From: Spirochaetota bacterium
GTDB taxonomy: Bacteria > Spirochaetota > Spirochaetia > Treponematales > UBA12059
Assembly: GCA_018262985.1 (NCBI GenBank)
Contig: JADFDI010000005.1
Location: 1-64,000 of the forward strand
Direction of reading: 5' to 3'
DNA: 64,000 bases
Shown here: piece by piece, positions 1 to 8,433 of the stretch
Layout of the letters: the number at the start of each line of letters is the position of its first letter
Position numbering within the stretch: the stretch's first letter is position 1
Program-made: the position numbers and the translations under genes
Notes under the pieces: model-generated
Database searches by the model: none
Seen by the model: only the letters and a program-made list of their open reading frames with translations
Told to the model about the DNA's origin: nothing

Positions 1-386
1 ACAATCAAGTACTCCCTTGCTAGCGTCATACTAGCTACGATGACTAGTAAAAATGAATTTAGAAAATCTAAATGAAAAATAGTACTCCCAAAAACTATTA
101 CTACTGCATTGACACAAAAACCGAAAAGGAGCAATGCATGAAAATCGCCATCCAGGTTTCTTTTTTTATAATCGTCGTTTTTTAATAGTCGAATATTGTT
201 CAGCGCATTGCCATAGGGTATACTAATGACTGATGATAAACTTATAAGCGAAATAATTAGTCCATAGTCCCCCTCACCCTTAACTAATGCAACCTTGGGC
301 AAAATAACTAGTTGAGTTATTAACAATGGCAAACTAACTGATAGTATATTTAATGTAGAATCAAATATGAATTTCTTTTTTTCCAT
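1..386 (-). CDS. Wzx-like polysaccharide flippase, N-terminal part (runs off left edge)
   Basis: An open frame starts at ATG 386-384 on the minus strand and runs uninterrupted for 128 codons to the edge. It begins MEKKKFIFDSTLNILSVSLP, followed by alternating hydrophobic segments (about residues 10-35, 45-65, 90-110 and 115 onward). This is the layout of the N-terminus of MATE/MOP-superfamily O-antigen or capsule flippases (Wzx), which move lipid-linked oligosaccharide across the inner membrane. It is far more AT-rich than the rest of the window, as is usual for transferred polysaccharide genes. Its position downstream of the wbp sugar-nucleotide genes supports the role. The family call rests on topology and context because the conserved parts lie outside the window; another multi-TM polysaccharide protein is possible. 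Confidence 0.62.
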   Translation of the reverse strand, partial: MEKKKFIFDSTLNILSVSLPLLITQLVILPKVALVKGEGDYGLIISLISLSSVISIPYGNALNNIRLLKNDDYKKRNLDGDFHALLLFGFCVNAVVIVFGSTIFHLDFLNSFLLVIVASMTLAREYLI

Positions 387-589
387 GCTTCCACCCAAAT
401 CCCTTCAGAAGTTGCTTAACATTTGGAAGGTATTTTGTATAACATTAACTACTCAGTACCTATATTCATTCGAGCATATGAATGAGCCCATGATTTCGGA
501 CATGGTTGAAGGGTAATTAAGGTGGATCTGACTCCTTCATGATCACAAGTAAGGAGTCGTAGAGTAGTAATCATAATATGTGTCCCTTC
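387..589. other. AT-rich intergenic stretch, no gene seen
   Basis: About 200 bases between the flippase start and the IS3 remnant. I see no credible coding frame, tRNA or strong terminator. The flippase promoter, if separate, would lie here. Confidence 0.4.
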
Positions 590-1660
590 GGGAAGAGAAG
601 ACATTGCAGGAGCTTGGAGACGCCCAGAAGGCGCATCTCAACATAGTCGCACTTTGGAAGAAGCATCTTCTCGAGAGCGTGGAGTAGCTCTTTGAGAAGA
701 CAAGGAAAGATGCGGAAGCGGCGAAGCGGCGAAGCGGAAACATGACGAGCCGTAAACGCAGATTGGCCAGTTCCAGGTCGAGAAAGAGGTTTAAATTATA
801 GTCCACTGAATGGAACCGATCCGAAGGTATAGAACCTGACCACTTCGAATTTTCGATTGCCGAGTAATAATGGAACCTTTCGATTAGCCACTCAACGTAA
901 TACTAATGGCCCGAAGTTCGCGATAACAAGCGGGAAATCACGCTCCTCGGAATCATCCTCTATGAACTCCGAGAGCGACCGTTCTACGGCTACCGCAAGT
1001 TCTGGCGTGCGGTTCGGGACTTGATGTGACACTCAAACAAGTCCGTAGAATCATGAATCTTGTGATCCTTAAGCCCTTGTACAAGGCAAGAAAACCTCGA
1101 CCCCCAGCAAGGGACGGGCGCGCTACCCTTACCTGCTTAGCATAAAACGCATTTGGCTGATGAACCTGGTCAAGGCTACGGAAGCACCTGCATCCGGGGC
1201 AATTGCAGGTACGGCCACCACGTCGCAATAATCGATATGTTTCTGAGGAAGGTGCTGTCGTGACGGGTATCGAACACCATGAACGCTGAGTTCTACACGT
1301 CGGTGCTCGAAGAGCACCGTCGCCGCATGGGGCGTGGCTACTACCTTCAACACCAACAAATGCAGTCAGTACATATTCGATGCCTTTGGCAGAATTCTTG
1401 AAGTCCGATGAATCTGCGTCAGCATGGACATCAAAGATAGGACTCAGGACTACATCATTATCGAGCACTTCTAGCACTCTCTGAAAGTACGAGGATGTTT
1501 ATTTTACTGAACACCTGACGAGCTAAGAGTCGAAATTCTGACTGAGGCGCTTTTTCGATTTTATTAGCACCGAACGTTTTCACACTTGCCTCGATCACGC
1601 GACCTATGCTGAACGATTGGATGAAGCCGGTAGGCCGTTCGTGCTGACGCGCAGAAACAC
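590..1660 (+). pseudogene. Decayed IS3-family insertion sequence (orfA and orfB remnants)
   Basis: Pieces of an IS3-type transposase can be read in order on the plus strand in shifting frames. At about 601-735 an OrfA-like stretch includes VALWKKHLLESVE, then a stop, then LFEKTRKDAE. Near 764 the OrfA end QIGQFQVEKEV follows in another frame. At about 833-870 the OrfB start reads GIEPDHFEFSIAE. At 946-1030 ELRERPFYGYRKFWRAVRDL matches the OrfB region before the DDE domain. At about 1235-1370 IIDMFLRKVLS and FNTNKCSQYIFDAFG match DDE-domain blocks. At 1556-1640 FISTERFHTCLDHATYAERL matches the OrfB C-terminus. Frameshifts and stops throughout make it inactive. I did not find terminal inverted repeats. 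Confidence 0.75.
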
Positions 1661-2023
1661 AAGAAGGGGGACCAATCTTATGATTCTTTAGAATCTGTTT
1701 TGACGAAATGGCTCATCATATCTCTCGTTCTTCAATGGTCAAGATTTACACCTCCCGCTCTGTTTGCTAGACTCAGCGACGGATCGTCTTCGCGGGACTA
1801 TCTATCACTGAGGACATCAACACACTTGCTAACTAGAGTGTTTAATTCTCCGACACTTGGTCGAAGACTAGTTTTATTGTCCGCTCCTTGACTTTTGTCG
1901 GGAAGCTACTCATGGTGTTAATATCGATATCAACTTAATCTTCTCGACCTCCTGTCAACCCAAGTCAGTCCCCTTCATTCATAAATCTTTACAGATCATT
2001 CATGATGTAAGGTTGCTTTCTAA
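1661..2023. other. Intergenic region downstream of wbpA, nothing identified
   Basis: About 360 bases of moderate GC between the IS remnant and the wbpA stop. A 63-codon plus-strand frame at 1700-1891 has no recognisable motif or ribosome binding site and is probably not a gene. Confidence 0.4.
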
Positions 2024-3346
2024 TTATAGCTTGAATACCTTCGAGTCCTCGATGTGCACACGCTTTACAGCGTTGCGCGTGTCTACGACTAGCTTGGCCA
2101 TTCGTACAATCCAGTCCACATCGAGACAGGAATGATTGGTGGTAAACACGACGCAGTCCGCTTCCGCGATCGACCTGTCGCTCAGCTCGACGCCGACCCA
2201 CTCATGACCGTGTTCGTCTTTCACACGAGGTATGTATGGATCATGGTAGCTGACGAGCGCTCCCTTTTTCGCAACTTGCTCCATTACGAGGAGCGCGGGG
2301 CTCTCGCGCGGGTCGTCGATGTCGGGCTTGTACGCGACGCCGATGAATAGTACCTTCGACCCGTTCAACGCCTTGCAATGTCGGTTCAGGGCGAAGGCGA
2401 TCTTGTTCATCATCCGGTAGGGCATCAGGTTGTTGATGTTGCCCGCGGTGTTGATCATGGTCAGGTCGAAGTTGATGCCCTTGGCGATGTACTCGAGGTA
2501 GAACGGGTCGAGCGGGATGCAGTGCCCGCCGATGCCGGGTCCGGGGTAGAAGGCCTGGAAGCCGTAGGGCTTGGTCTTGGCCGCCTCGATGACCTCCCAG
2601 ATGTTGATGTCCATCTTGCCGGCGAGGAGCGCGAGCTCGTTGACCAGGCTGATGTTCACGAGGCGGTAAGTGTTCTCGAGGATCTTCACCATCTCGGCCG
2701 CGCGCGGCGAGCTGACGCCGTGCAGGTTCTGGATGGCCAGGCCGTAGACGCCCATGGCGATCTTCTGCGCGTCCGGACCGAGGCCGCCCACGACCTTCGG
2801 CGTGTTCTCGGTCTTGTAGTTGTGGTTGCCCGGATCGACGCGCTCGGGGCTGAAGCAGATCCAGAAGTCGACCCCTTCCTTCATGCCCGATTCGCGCTCG
2901 ATGATCGGCTTCATGAAGTCTTCGGTGGTCGTGGGGTAGGTGGTGCTCTCGAGGCTCACCAGCGTGCCCTTCTTCATGTTGCGACCGATGTCGACACTCG
3001 AGCTTTCAATGAAGCTCATGTCGGGTTTCTTGAACTTGTCGAGCGGGGTGGGGACGCAGATCATGATTGCGTCGCATTCCTTTAGTCGGCTGAAGTCAGT
3101 TGTCGCCGCGAACTTCTTTGTTTCCTTAACGACGAGCATAAGATCCTCGTCCTTCACGTCACCGATATAATTACTAGCCTCGTTTACCTGCGCCGCACGC
3201 TTATCCCACTTCTCGAAGCCAAGGACCTTCACGCCTTTCCGGGCGAAAGTTACAGCAAGCGGCAGGCCAACGTATCCGAGACCGATCACGCCGATGACGA
3301 CTTCTTTTTTTTCAATTTTCGCAAGAAACGAATCCACCACGCCCAT
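2024..3346 (-). CDS. wbpA: UDP-N-acetylglucosamine 6-dehydrogenase (WbpA-type nucleotide-sugar dehydrogenase)
   Basis: Oxidises C6 of UDP-GlcNAc to UDP-GlcNAcA with NAD, the first step toward UDP-ManNAc(3NAc)A. The 440-residue protein starts at ATG 3346, preceded by AAGGAG six bases upstream, rather than at the upstream in-frame start at 3403. It has the NAD-binding Rossmann motif GLGYVGLP at about 22-29, the central domain, and the catalytic-cysteine block GIGGHCIPLDPFYL at about 260-275, followed by the UDP-binding C-terminal domain (VAYKPDIDDPRESPA). Length and motifs fit the UDP-glucose/GDP-mannose dehydrogenase family. The UDP-GlcNAc substrate is inferred from the neighbouring wbpD, I, E and B homologues. 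It is the last intact pathway gene before the IS3 remnant. Confidence 0.88.
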   Translation of the reverse strand: MGVVDSFLAKIEKKEVVIGVIGLGYVGLPLAVTFARKGVKVLGFEKWDKRAAQVNEASNYIGDVKDEDLMLVVKETKKFAATTDFSRLKECDAIMICVPTPLDKFKKPDMSFIESSSVDIGRNMKKGTLVSLESTTYPTTTEDFMKPIIERESGMKEGVDFWICFSPERVDPGNHNYKTENTPKVVGGLGPDAQKIAMGVYGLAIQNLHGVSSPRAAEMVKILENTYRLVNISLVNELALLAGKMDINIWEVIEAAKTKPYGFQAFYPGPGIGGHCIPLDPFYLEYIAKGINFDLTMINTAGNINNLMPYRMMNKIAFALNRHCKALNGSKVLFIGVAYKPDIDDPRESPALLVMEQVAKKGALVSYHDPYIPRVKDEHGHEWVGVELSDRSIAEADCVVFTTNHSCLDVDWIVRMAKLVVDTRNAVKRVHIEDSKVFKL

Positions 3347-3472
3347 CACAGGCTCCTTGTGAATAGAATTAGGCTCTAACCAGGCTAGTAGTTGGATAAC
3401 CAAAGACGGACTGAATCGAGTGCCGGCAAGTAAAGCCGCTTGCTCCTTTTGACAATTCTCCGAGTCCTATTT

Positions 3473-4081
3473 CTATACTTCATGCTCGAGTATTGGCTTC
3501 AACCCTTCACCGGTGTGCTTGTAGGAAAAACCACAAGCCGGGCACTTAAGATCATCACCCAGCTTAACTCCGCACTTGCAAACCCAGCCGCGGACGCGGG
3601 CGGGACTGCCGTATACCATCGCGTATGGCGGCACATCCTTGGTCACCACGGCACCTGCACCAACGAAGCAAAACTCACCCAGGGTCGTGCCGCACACAAT
3701 GGTGGCGTTTGCGCCGATGGATGCACCCTTACATACCAGAGTGCGCAAGTATTCATTTTTACGTTCAACGAAGGCCCTTGGATTAATAACGTTCGTGAAC
3801 ACCATCGAAGGGCCACAAAACACATCGTCTTCAATCATAACATCGTCGTAGATCGAAACATTATTCTGAATCTTCACCCCATTGCCCAGCACCGCTCGAC
3901 TACCGACATTGACGTTTTGTCCGAGTGAACAGCGTTGACCGATAGTTGCTCCCGGCATGACGTGGACGAAGTGCCAAATCCGCGTACCCGCCCCCACAAC
4001 TGCGCCTTCGTCGACATATGCGGATTCGTGTCGCTTGTATTCTCCACCCTCGCAAGGAATGACAACCATTTCGTTAGCCAT
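3473..4081 (-). CDS. wbpD: WbpD-type N-acetyltransferase (left-handed beta helix)
   Basis: Predicted to acetylate the 3-amino group of UDP-2-acetamido-3-amino-2,3-dideoxyglucuronate with acetyl-CoA. The 202-residue protein shows hexapeptide-repeat blocks from about residue 25 to 165 (VVGAGTRIWHFVHVMPGATIG; NNVSIYDDVMIEDDVFCGPS; GASIGANATIVCGTTLGEF), including the IWHF and FTNVINPR blocks typical of WbpD/WlbB. A C-terminal CKCGVKLGDDLKCPACGF looks like a zinc ribbon (CxC...CxxC), seen in a subset of the family. The start at ATG 4081 is chosen because AGGAG lies five bases upstream. It lies 15 bases after wbpI and is probably cotranscribed. Moderate GC, lower than wbpE. Confidence 0.85.
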   Translation of the reverse strand: MANEMVVIPCEGGEYKRHESAYVDEGAVVGAGTRIWHFVHVMPGATIGQRCSLGQNVNVGSRAVLGNGVKIQNNVSIYDDVMIEDDVFCGPSMVFTNVINPRAFVERKNEYLRTLVCKGASIGANATIVCGTTLGEFCFVGAGAVVTKDVPPYAMVYGSPARVRGWVCKCGVKLGDDLKCPACGFSYKHTGEGLKPILEHEV

Positions 4082-4096
4082 GATCACTCCTGAATC

Positions 4097-5197
4097 TCAA
4101 GCCAGAAGATTGGTCAAGATGAGTTCGCCTGCGTTTCCAGTCCCATACAGCGCCGGATAACTGGCTGGTGTTTCCTGAGAGCGAATAGCCCGTTCAATTT
4201 TCGTTGGATCAGCTCCAACGATCACATTCCACCCTGAGTCGACAAGTTCAATCCATTCGGTTGAATCTCGTAACGTAACGCAGGGCTTGTGAAAGAAATA
4301 CGCTTCCTTCTGCACCCCGCCTGAATCTGTCAACACGAAGGAGCATGAGCCCTCAAGTCGAAGCATCTCAAAATAGCCAACCGGATCCAGAAGGTGCACG
4401 TGACGACCGAAGGATAACCCCTCGCGATCGAGTATTTTCCTTGTCCGGGGGTGAATGGGAAAGACAGCGGACCTGTCATTGACGGAATTGATTGCTCCGA
4501 CTATGGCTCGCAAACGTTCCGGATTATCCGTATTCTCTGCTCGATGTATGGTTATGAGATAAAAGTCTTGGGGCAGAGTACCAAGCACATGTTCAGTCTC
4601 GAGATCAGCTTTTTGGCGATAATAATTCGAAGCGTCAAGCATAATGTCCCCGGTCATTTTAACCGTCTTCCGGTCAGACGTATGGCTTCCGAACCCCGAA
4701 TCCTTAATACCTTCTGCGTTTAAATTACCAATCGCGACCTCGGTCGGGCAGAAAAGCCATGAAGACAGGTGATCGGTAAGACGCCGATTCTGCTCTTCTG
4801 GCATAGCCATCATGAACGACCTGAGCCCGGCTTCGACATGTGCCACTTGTACATGAAGCTTAGAAGCCGCCAGCGCGCCGGCCAGGGTGGAGTTCGTATC
4901 GCCATAAACGAGAAGCACGTCCGGCTTCCGCTCAAGAATAAGCTCCTCGATTCCCGCAAGCATCCGGCCTGTCATGGCACCGTGGTTTCCCGAACCAACG
5001 TTCAGATTCACGTCGGGTTTTGGGATTTCCATATCGCGGAAAAACACCTCAGACATATTCTCGTCGTAGTGCTGTCCCGTATGTACGAGCGTTTCTCGAA
5101 CTTTGTTCGAGTTTTCTTCCTTCCGAATCAACCTGCTAAGAACGGCGGCTTTTACGAATTGAGGTCTCGCGCCAACTACCGTCATAACGTGCATCAT
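4097..5197 (-). CDS. wbpI: UDP-GlcNAc(3NAc)A C2-epimerase (WbpI/WecB family)
   Basis: Non-hydrolysing UDP-N-acetylglucosamine 2-epimerase fold of 366 residues. Family blocks are VVGARPQFVKAA at about 7-18, VHTGQHYDENMS at about 38-49, VYGDTNSTLAGALAA at about 97-111, VAHVEAGLRSF at about 117-127, ITIHRAENTDN at about 215, and VLTDSGGVQKEA at about 290-301. In WbpI-type pathways the enzyme converts the gluco to the manno configuration, giving UDP-ManNAc(3NAc)A. WecB, acting on plain UDP-GlcNAc, is the alternative; the presence of wbpA, B, D and E homologues favours WbpI. Two ATGs (5197 and 5194) are possible starts, with GGGAG upstream. Confidence 0.85.
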   Translation of the reverse strand: MMHVMTVVGARPQFVKAAVLSRLIRKEENSNKVRETLVHTGQHYDENMSEVFFRDMEIPKPDVNLNVGSGNHGAMTGRMLAGIEELILERKPDVLLVYGDTNSTLAGALAASKLHVQVAHVEAGLRSFMMAMPEEQNRRLTDHLSSWLFCPTEVAIGNLNAEGIKDSGFGSHTSDRKTVKMTGDIMLDASNYYRQKADLETEHVLGTLPQDFYLITIHRAENTDNPERLRAIVGAINSVNDRSAVFPIHPRTRKILDREGLSFGRHVHLLDPVGYFEMLRLEGSCSFVLTDSGGVQKEAYFFHKPCVTLRDSTEWIELVDSGWNVIVGADPTKIERAIRSQETPASYPALYGTGNAGELILTNLLA

Positions 5198-5334
5198 CTC
5201 GCTACTCCCTTCATGTTTTTACTCCTTCGTGAACTCACAACAAGCCAATTTCTCAAATAGGTGCTACAGATAATAGTTACTGTTGATAACCAACTTGGCT
5301 CTGCGGATGATGATCGATCCCGTTATCCTGCCCG

Positions 5335-6450
5335 TTATTGATAAAAGACCTTGATTTCGTCGCAGACGTAATCTATTTCTTCTTCGGTCAGCTCGGGGTA
5401 CATCGGCAACGCGAGGATTTCCTTGGAGATCTTCTCCGCAACGGGGAAGTCGCCTTCCTTGTGCCCGAGATATTCGAAGCACTTCTGCAGATGGAGGGGC
5501 TTCGGGTAGTAAATCGACCAGCCGATCTCCTTTTCCTTGAGTCTTGCGGCGAGGCCGTCGCGGTTCGGTACGAGGATGTTGTAGACATAGTAGACCTCGC
5601 GCGCATCGGACCTGACCTTCGGGATGCGGAGCCCGGGGATTCCGGAAAGCCTCTCGGTGTAGCGTTTCGCATGCCGCGCCCGGGCGTCGATGGACTCGTC
5701 GGTGGTCCGGAGCTTCACGCGCAGGATGGCCGCCTGGAGCGTGTCGAGCCGGGAGTTGTAGCCTATGTAGTCGTGCTGGTATTTGACGGAGCTGCCATGG
5801 ACGCGGTAACTCCGGATCTTTTTCGCGAGCCCGTCGTCGTCCGTCGTCATGAGCCCCGCGTCGCCGTAGGCGCCGAGGGTCTTGGTGGGGAAGAACGAAT
5901 AGATGCCGATGTCGCCGATGGTGCCGCTCTTCAGCCACGCACCGTCGACGAGGCTCTTCATGCCCCAGGCCTCGGCCGCGTCCTCGAGCACCTTGAGGCC
6001 GTGCTTGCGCGCCAGGTCCATGACGGCCTGCATGGGCGTCGGCTGGAGGAAGAGGTGGACCGGGATGATGCCCTTGGTCTTGTCCGTGACCTTCGCGGCG
6101 GCCTGCGCGACGTCCATGTCGAGGGTTTCCTCGTCCATGTCCACGAGCACGGGCTTTCCGCCGAGCCGCGCGACGCAGCTCGTGGAGGCGAAGAAGGTGA
6201 AGGTCGGCGTGAGCACCTCCGCGCCGTCGCGGAAACCGAGGATATCGGAAGCGATGACGAGCGCGTCGGAACCGGACGCCACCGCGATGGCGTGCTTCGC
6301 GCCGAGCCAGGCCGCGGCCTCCTTCTCGAACTCGGCCACCTCGCCGCCGAGGATGAAGTCGCCCCGCGACATGACGCCCTGCACGGCCGCGTCGAACTCC
6401 GCCTTCCGCGCTCGATACTCCCGGGTTGAATCGTAGAACGGTACCTTCAT
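5335..6450 (-). CDS. wbpE: WbpE-type PLP aminotransferase (DegT/DnrJ/EryC1/StrS family)
   Basis: Predicted to transaminate the 3-keto sugar made by WbpB. The 371-residue sequence has the DegT family blocks: GSDALVIASDILG (about 60-72), TPTFTFFAS (about 81-89), VLEDAAEAWG (about 154-163, PLP-ring aspartate), and YSFFPTKTLGAYGDAG (about 184-199) with the Schiff-base lysine in the PTKTLG block. The C-terminus YNSRLDTLQAAIL is also typical. GGAGTG precedes the start. Codon use is strongly high-GC, unlike wbpD and wbpI, so the operon looks mosaic. The 230 bases upstream of it hold repeat arrays (see ACAGGAT features). Confidence 0.86.
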   Translation of the reverse strand: MKVPFYDSTREYRARKAEFDAAVQGVMSRGDFILGGEVAEFEKEAAAWLGAKHAIAVASGSDALVIASDILGFRDGAEVLTPTFTFFASTSCVARLGGKPVLVDMDEETLDMDVAQAAAKVTDKTKGIIPVHLFLQPTPMQAVMDLARKHGLKVLEDAAEAWGMKSLVDGAWLKSGTIGDIGIYSFFPTKTLGAYGDAGLMTTDDDGLAKKIRSYRVHGSSVKYQHDYIGYNSRLDTLQAAILRVKLRTTDESIDARARHAKRYTERLSGIPGLRIPKVRSDAREVYYVYNILVPNRDGLAARLKEKEIGWSIYYPKPLHLQKCFEYLGHKEGDFPVAEKISKEILALPMYPELTEEEIDYVCDEIKVFYQ

Positions 6451-6464
6451 GGTTCACTCCATTG

Positions 6465-6695
6465 AATGGACAGGATGATCAAGATGAATCAGGACAGGAT
6501 AAACAGGATGCATCAGGATAAACAGGATAAGCGCAGAAGATGAATTCCTCGACGCCGAGCACAATTGTTCAAAGATCGTCCTGTCACTCTTTTTCCATCC
6601 TGTTCATCCTGTCATGGCTGTCTTATTCTTCGGAAGATTTACATTGATTTGCTTGCCCGGGTCACTCCGGATCAGGATAGGATTAACAGGATGGG
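6465..6695. repeat. Inverted clusters of ACAGGAT/ATCCTGT heptamers, 3' side of GxxExxY gene
   Basis: ACAGGAT-like units on the plus strand occur at 6470-6476, 6494-6500, 6503-6509, 6513-6519 (TCAGGAT) and 6522-6528, mostly at 9-10 base spacing. Opposite-orientation units (ATCCTGT-like) lie at 6578-6584, 6597-6603 and 6606-6612. A further pair in the first orientation (TCAGGAT 6672-6678, ACAGGAT 6686-6692) overlaps the GxxExxY stop codon. The alternating orientations could pair as hairpins. The stretch holds no gene. Confidence 0.85.
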
Positions 6696-7078
6696 CCAGG
6701 GTTGGCAGGAGCCGCATTAAGGAATTTCCTTTTGATTTCGACTCGCGCCGGTCCGAAGTTGAGCAACAAGCCGGTTTCTATTCCAGTAGCTTTGAGATAA
6801 TTGACCAGTTGGACCTCATGCTGGACGATCAATCGGTCGACGGACTTGAGTTCCACGATCACTTTCCCGTCGACGAGGAGGTCGGCATAGAATTTTCCGA
6901 CAACGGCTCCCTTATAGAGCACATCGATCGGGAGTTCCTCGGCCACCGGAATACCCGCTTGCTCGAGCTCCAATCTCAATGCTCTCTTGTATACACTCTC
7001 CAGGAACCCATAACCAAAGGTTTGATGGACAAGGAAAGCCGAAGCGATGATCCTTTCGGTTATTTCCTCATGGATCAT
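6683..7078 (-). CDS. GxxExxY protein (predicted PD-(D/E)XK-like fold)
   Basis: 131 residues with the family signature GYGFLESVY (G24, E27, Y30), followed by a strand-rich region containing D66 and ELK at 76-78, the spacing of a PD-(D/E)XK nuclease core. The GxxExxY family is patchily distributed, and no biochemical function is established as far as I know. It sits between wbpB and wbpE, where it has no obvious metabolic role, so it looks like an inserted cassette. Its start codon is formed by the last bases of an ACAGGATG repeat, and its stop codon lies inside another repeat unit. Family call is solid; role unknown. Confidence 0.85.
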   Translation of the reverse strand: MIHEEITERIIASAFLVHQTFGYGFLESVYKRALRLELEQAGIPVAEELPIDVLYKGAVVGKFYADLLVDGKVIVELKSVDRLIVQHEVQLVNYLKATGIETGLLLNFGPARVEIKRKFLNAAPANPGPSC

Positions 7079-7130
7079 CCTGTCAATCCTTTCCCATCCT
7101 GTCCATCCTGTCTATCCTGTCCGTATTAAT
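7070..7130. repeat. ACAGGAT repeat array, 5' side of GxxExxY gene
   Basis: Read on the minus strand, this is a run of ACAGGAT units (including GACAGGATAGACAGGATGG) spaced about 9-10 bases. It ends in ACAGGATG, whose ATG is the GxxExxY start. The units are AGGA-rich and may also act as the ribosome binding site. The far end abuts the wbpB stop at 7126. Confidence 0.85.
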
Positions 7131-8220
7131 CGAACTCGCCCTTCATTTCCTTGGTCGAGAAGGTGGTGGGGAGGTCGACGGGGAGGCCGGTCTTCTGGGA
7201 TTTGTAGATGGCCAGGATGATCTCGAGCGCCTTGCGCCCCTTCTCGCCGGAGACGAGCGGCTCGCGGCCGTCGCGGATGGCGTCGAGCACGTCCGCGTAG
7301 AGCGCCGAATGGCCGAAGCCGTAAACGGTCGGCGGATCCTTCTCGGAAGGATTCAACACGACAGCCTCGGTGTCGCCGATTTTCTCCGCGTCCGCGAAGC
7401 GCCAGGTCTCCACCTTATTGACCGCGAGTCCGCCAATCACGACCGAGCCGGTAGAGCCGAACAGCGAGAGCGTCTCGTCGATATTCGTCGGGTAGACGTC
7501 GGCGGTGCCTTCGATGATGCCGACGGCCCCGCTCGCGAACTCGACGATGGCCGCCCCGAAATCCTCGGCTTCGATGGGCCTCAGGAAACGGCGGGTAGCC
7601 GCCTGAACGCGCAACGCGTCTTCGCCCATCATCCACTGGAGCAGGTCGATGCCGTGGGTGCACTGGTTCATCAGGGTACCGCCGTCGAGCGCCCAGGTGC
7701 CGCGCCACGGCGCTTCCGCGTAGTAGGCTTCGTTCCTGTTCCAGCGGATCTGCACGGCGCCGTGGAGCATGCGCCCGAAGCGGCCCGCCTCCAGGGCATC
7801 ACGTGTCTTTCGCACGGGCGCGTTGAAACGGTTCTGGAAGCAGACGGTGAGCGTCCGTCCGGCCTTCTTTGCCGCGGCGATCATCGCGTCGGCGTCGGTG
7901 GTCGAGAGCGCCATCGGCTTTTCGCAGATAACGTGTGCACCCGCTTCTGAACAGGCGATCGAGATGACCGGATGGTAGCCCGACTCTGTTGCGATGGCGC
8001 AGATATCGGGCTTGAGCTCCGCCAGCATCGCCTTGTAGTCGGCGTATACCTTTACCGACGCGTCTGGAACGGCTTTCAGGTATTCAGCACGCTTCGCTTC
8101 GGCACGATCCGTCTTTGGATCGCAGCATGCTAGAAGTCTGATCCTATCCTTGTTGTTATAAGCAGCTTCTATGTGCTTGAAGCTGATACGACCGCAGCCG
8201 ATGAGAGCGAGAGTCAACAC
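7126..8220 (-). CDS. wbpB: WbpB-type NAD-dependent UDP-GlcNAcA 3-dehydrogenase (Gfo/Idh/MocA family)
   Basis: Predicted to oxidise C3 of UDP-GlcNAcA, giving the keto sugar used by WbpE. The 364-residue protein begins with the Rossmann motif ALIGCGRISFKH (about 5-16), has the EKP block (VICEKPMALS, about 95-104) and the GFO/IDH/MocA C-terminal domain with GGTLMNQCTHGIDLLQWMMG (about 180-199). The start is GTG at 8220, with AAGGAG eight bases upstream; a nearby ATG is out of frame. It is the most upstream pathway gene and presumably heads the transcription unit. General oxidoreductases of this family are the alternative; the four other pathway homologues support WbpB. Confidence 0.84.
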   Translation of the reverse strand: MLTLALIGCGRISFKHIEAAYNNKDRIRLLACCDPKTDRAEAKRAEYLKAVPDASVKVYADYKAMLAELKPDICAIATESGYHPVISIACSEAGAHVICEKPMALSTTDADAMIAAAKKAGRTLTVCFQNRFNAPVRKTRDALEAGRFGRMLHGAVQIRWNRNEAYYAEAPWRGTWALDGGTLMNQCTHGIDLLQWMMGEDALRVQAATRRFLRPIEAEDFGAAIVEFASGAVGIIEGTADVYPTNIDETLSLFGSTGSVVIGGLAVNKVETWRFADAEKIGDTEAVVLNPSEKDPPTVYGFGHSALYADVLDAIRDGREPLVSGEKGRKALEIILAIYKSQKTGLPVDLPTTFSTKEMKGEFD

Positions 8221-8295
8221 AATTCATCTCCTTGCTATTTCTTTAGTGAATAATAAATCATATAGCCATTCGTTTACGCCTTGGCATTCATTTCT

Positions 8296-8433
8296 TCACT
8301 CTTCGAGTCTGACTCCTTTCTCGATCGCGAGAGCGAAGAACGGGTCCGAGCCGTCCTTGGAGACGACGAGGTCGAGGCGCTGCTCGCCGATACGGTCCAG
8401 GATGACGCGGCGAACACCCGGTTCAAGCCTCAT
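8296..8433 (-). pseudogene. Internally deleted MNT-type nucleotidyltransferase
   Basis: A 45-codon frame reads MRLEPGVRRVILDRIGEQRL and ends LAIEKGVRLEE. Against the intact protein at 10073-10360 it keeps the first eight residues and the last 37 or so but lacks about 50 residues between, including the GS...DxD active site. It looks like a decayed paralogue with an in-frame deletion. No partner HEPN gene remains beside it. Confidence 0.75.

Noticed and set aside
953-1477. 174-codon minus-strand frame over the IS remnant
   Set aside because: The plus strand of the same DNA shows IS3 OrfB pieces, and the minus frame has no motif.
1700-1891. 63-codon plus-strand frame
   Set aside because: No ribosome binding site, no similarity recognised, and it lies in decaying DNA next to an IS relic.
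5264-6457. 397-codon minus-strand frame overlapping wbpE
   Set aside because: Arg/Gly/Pro-rich alternative frame of wbpE without any family blocks.
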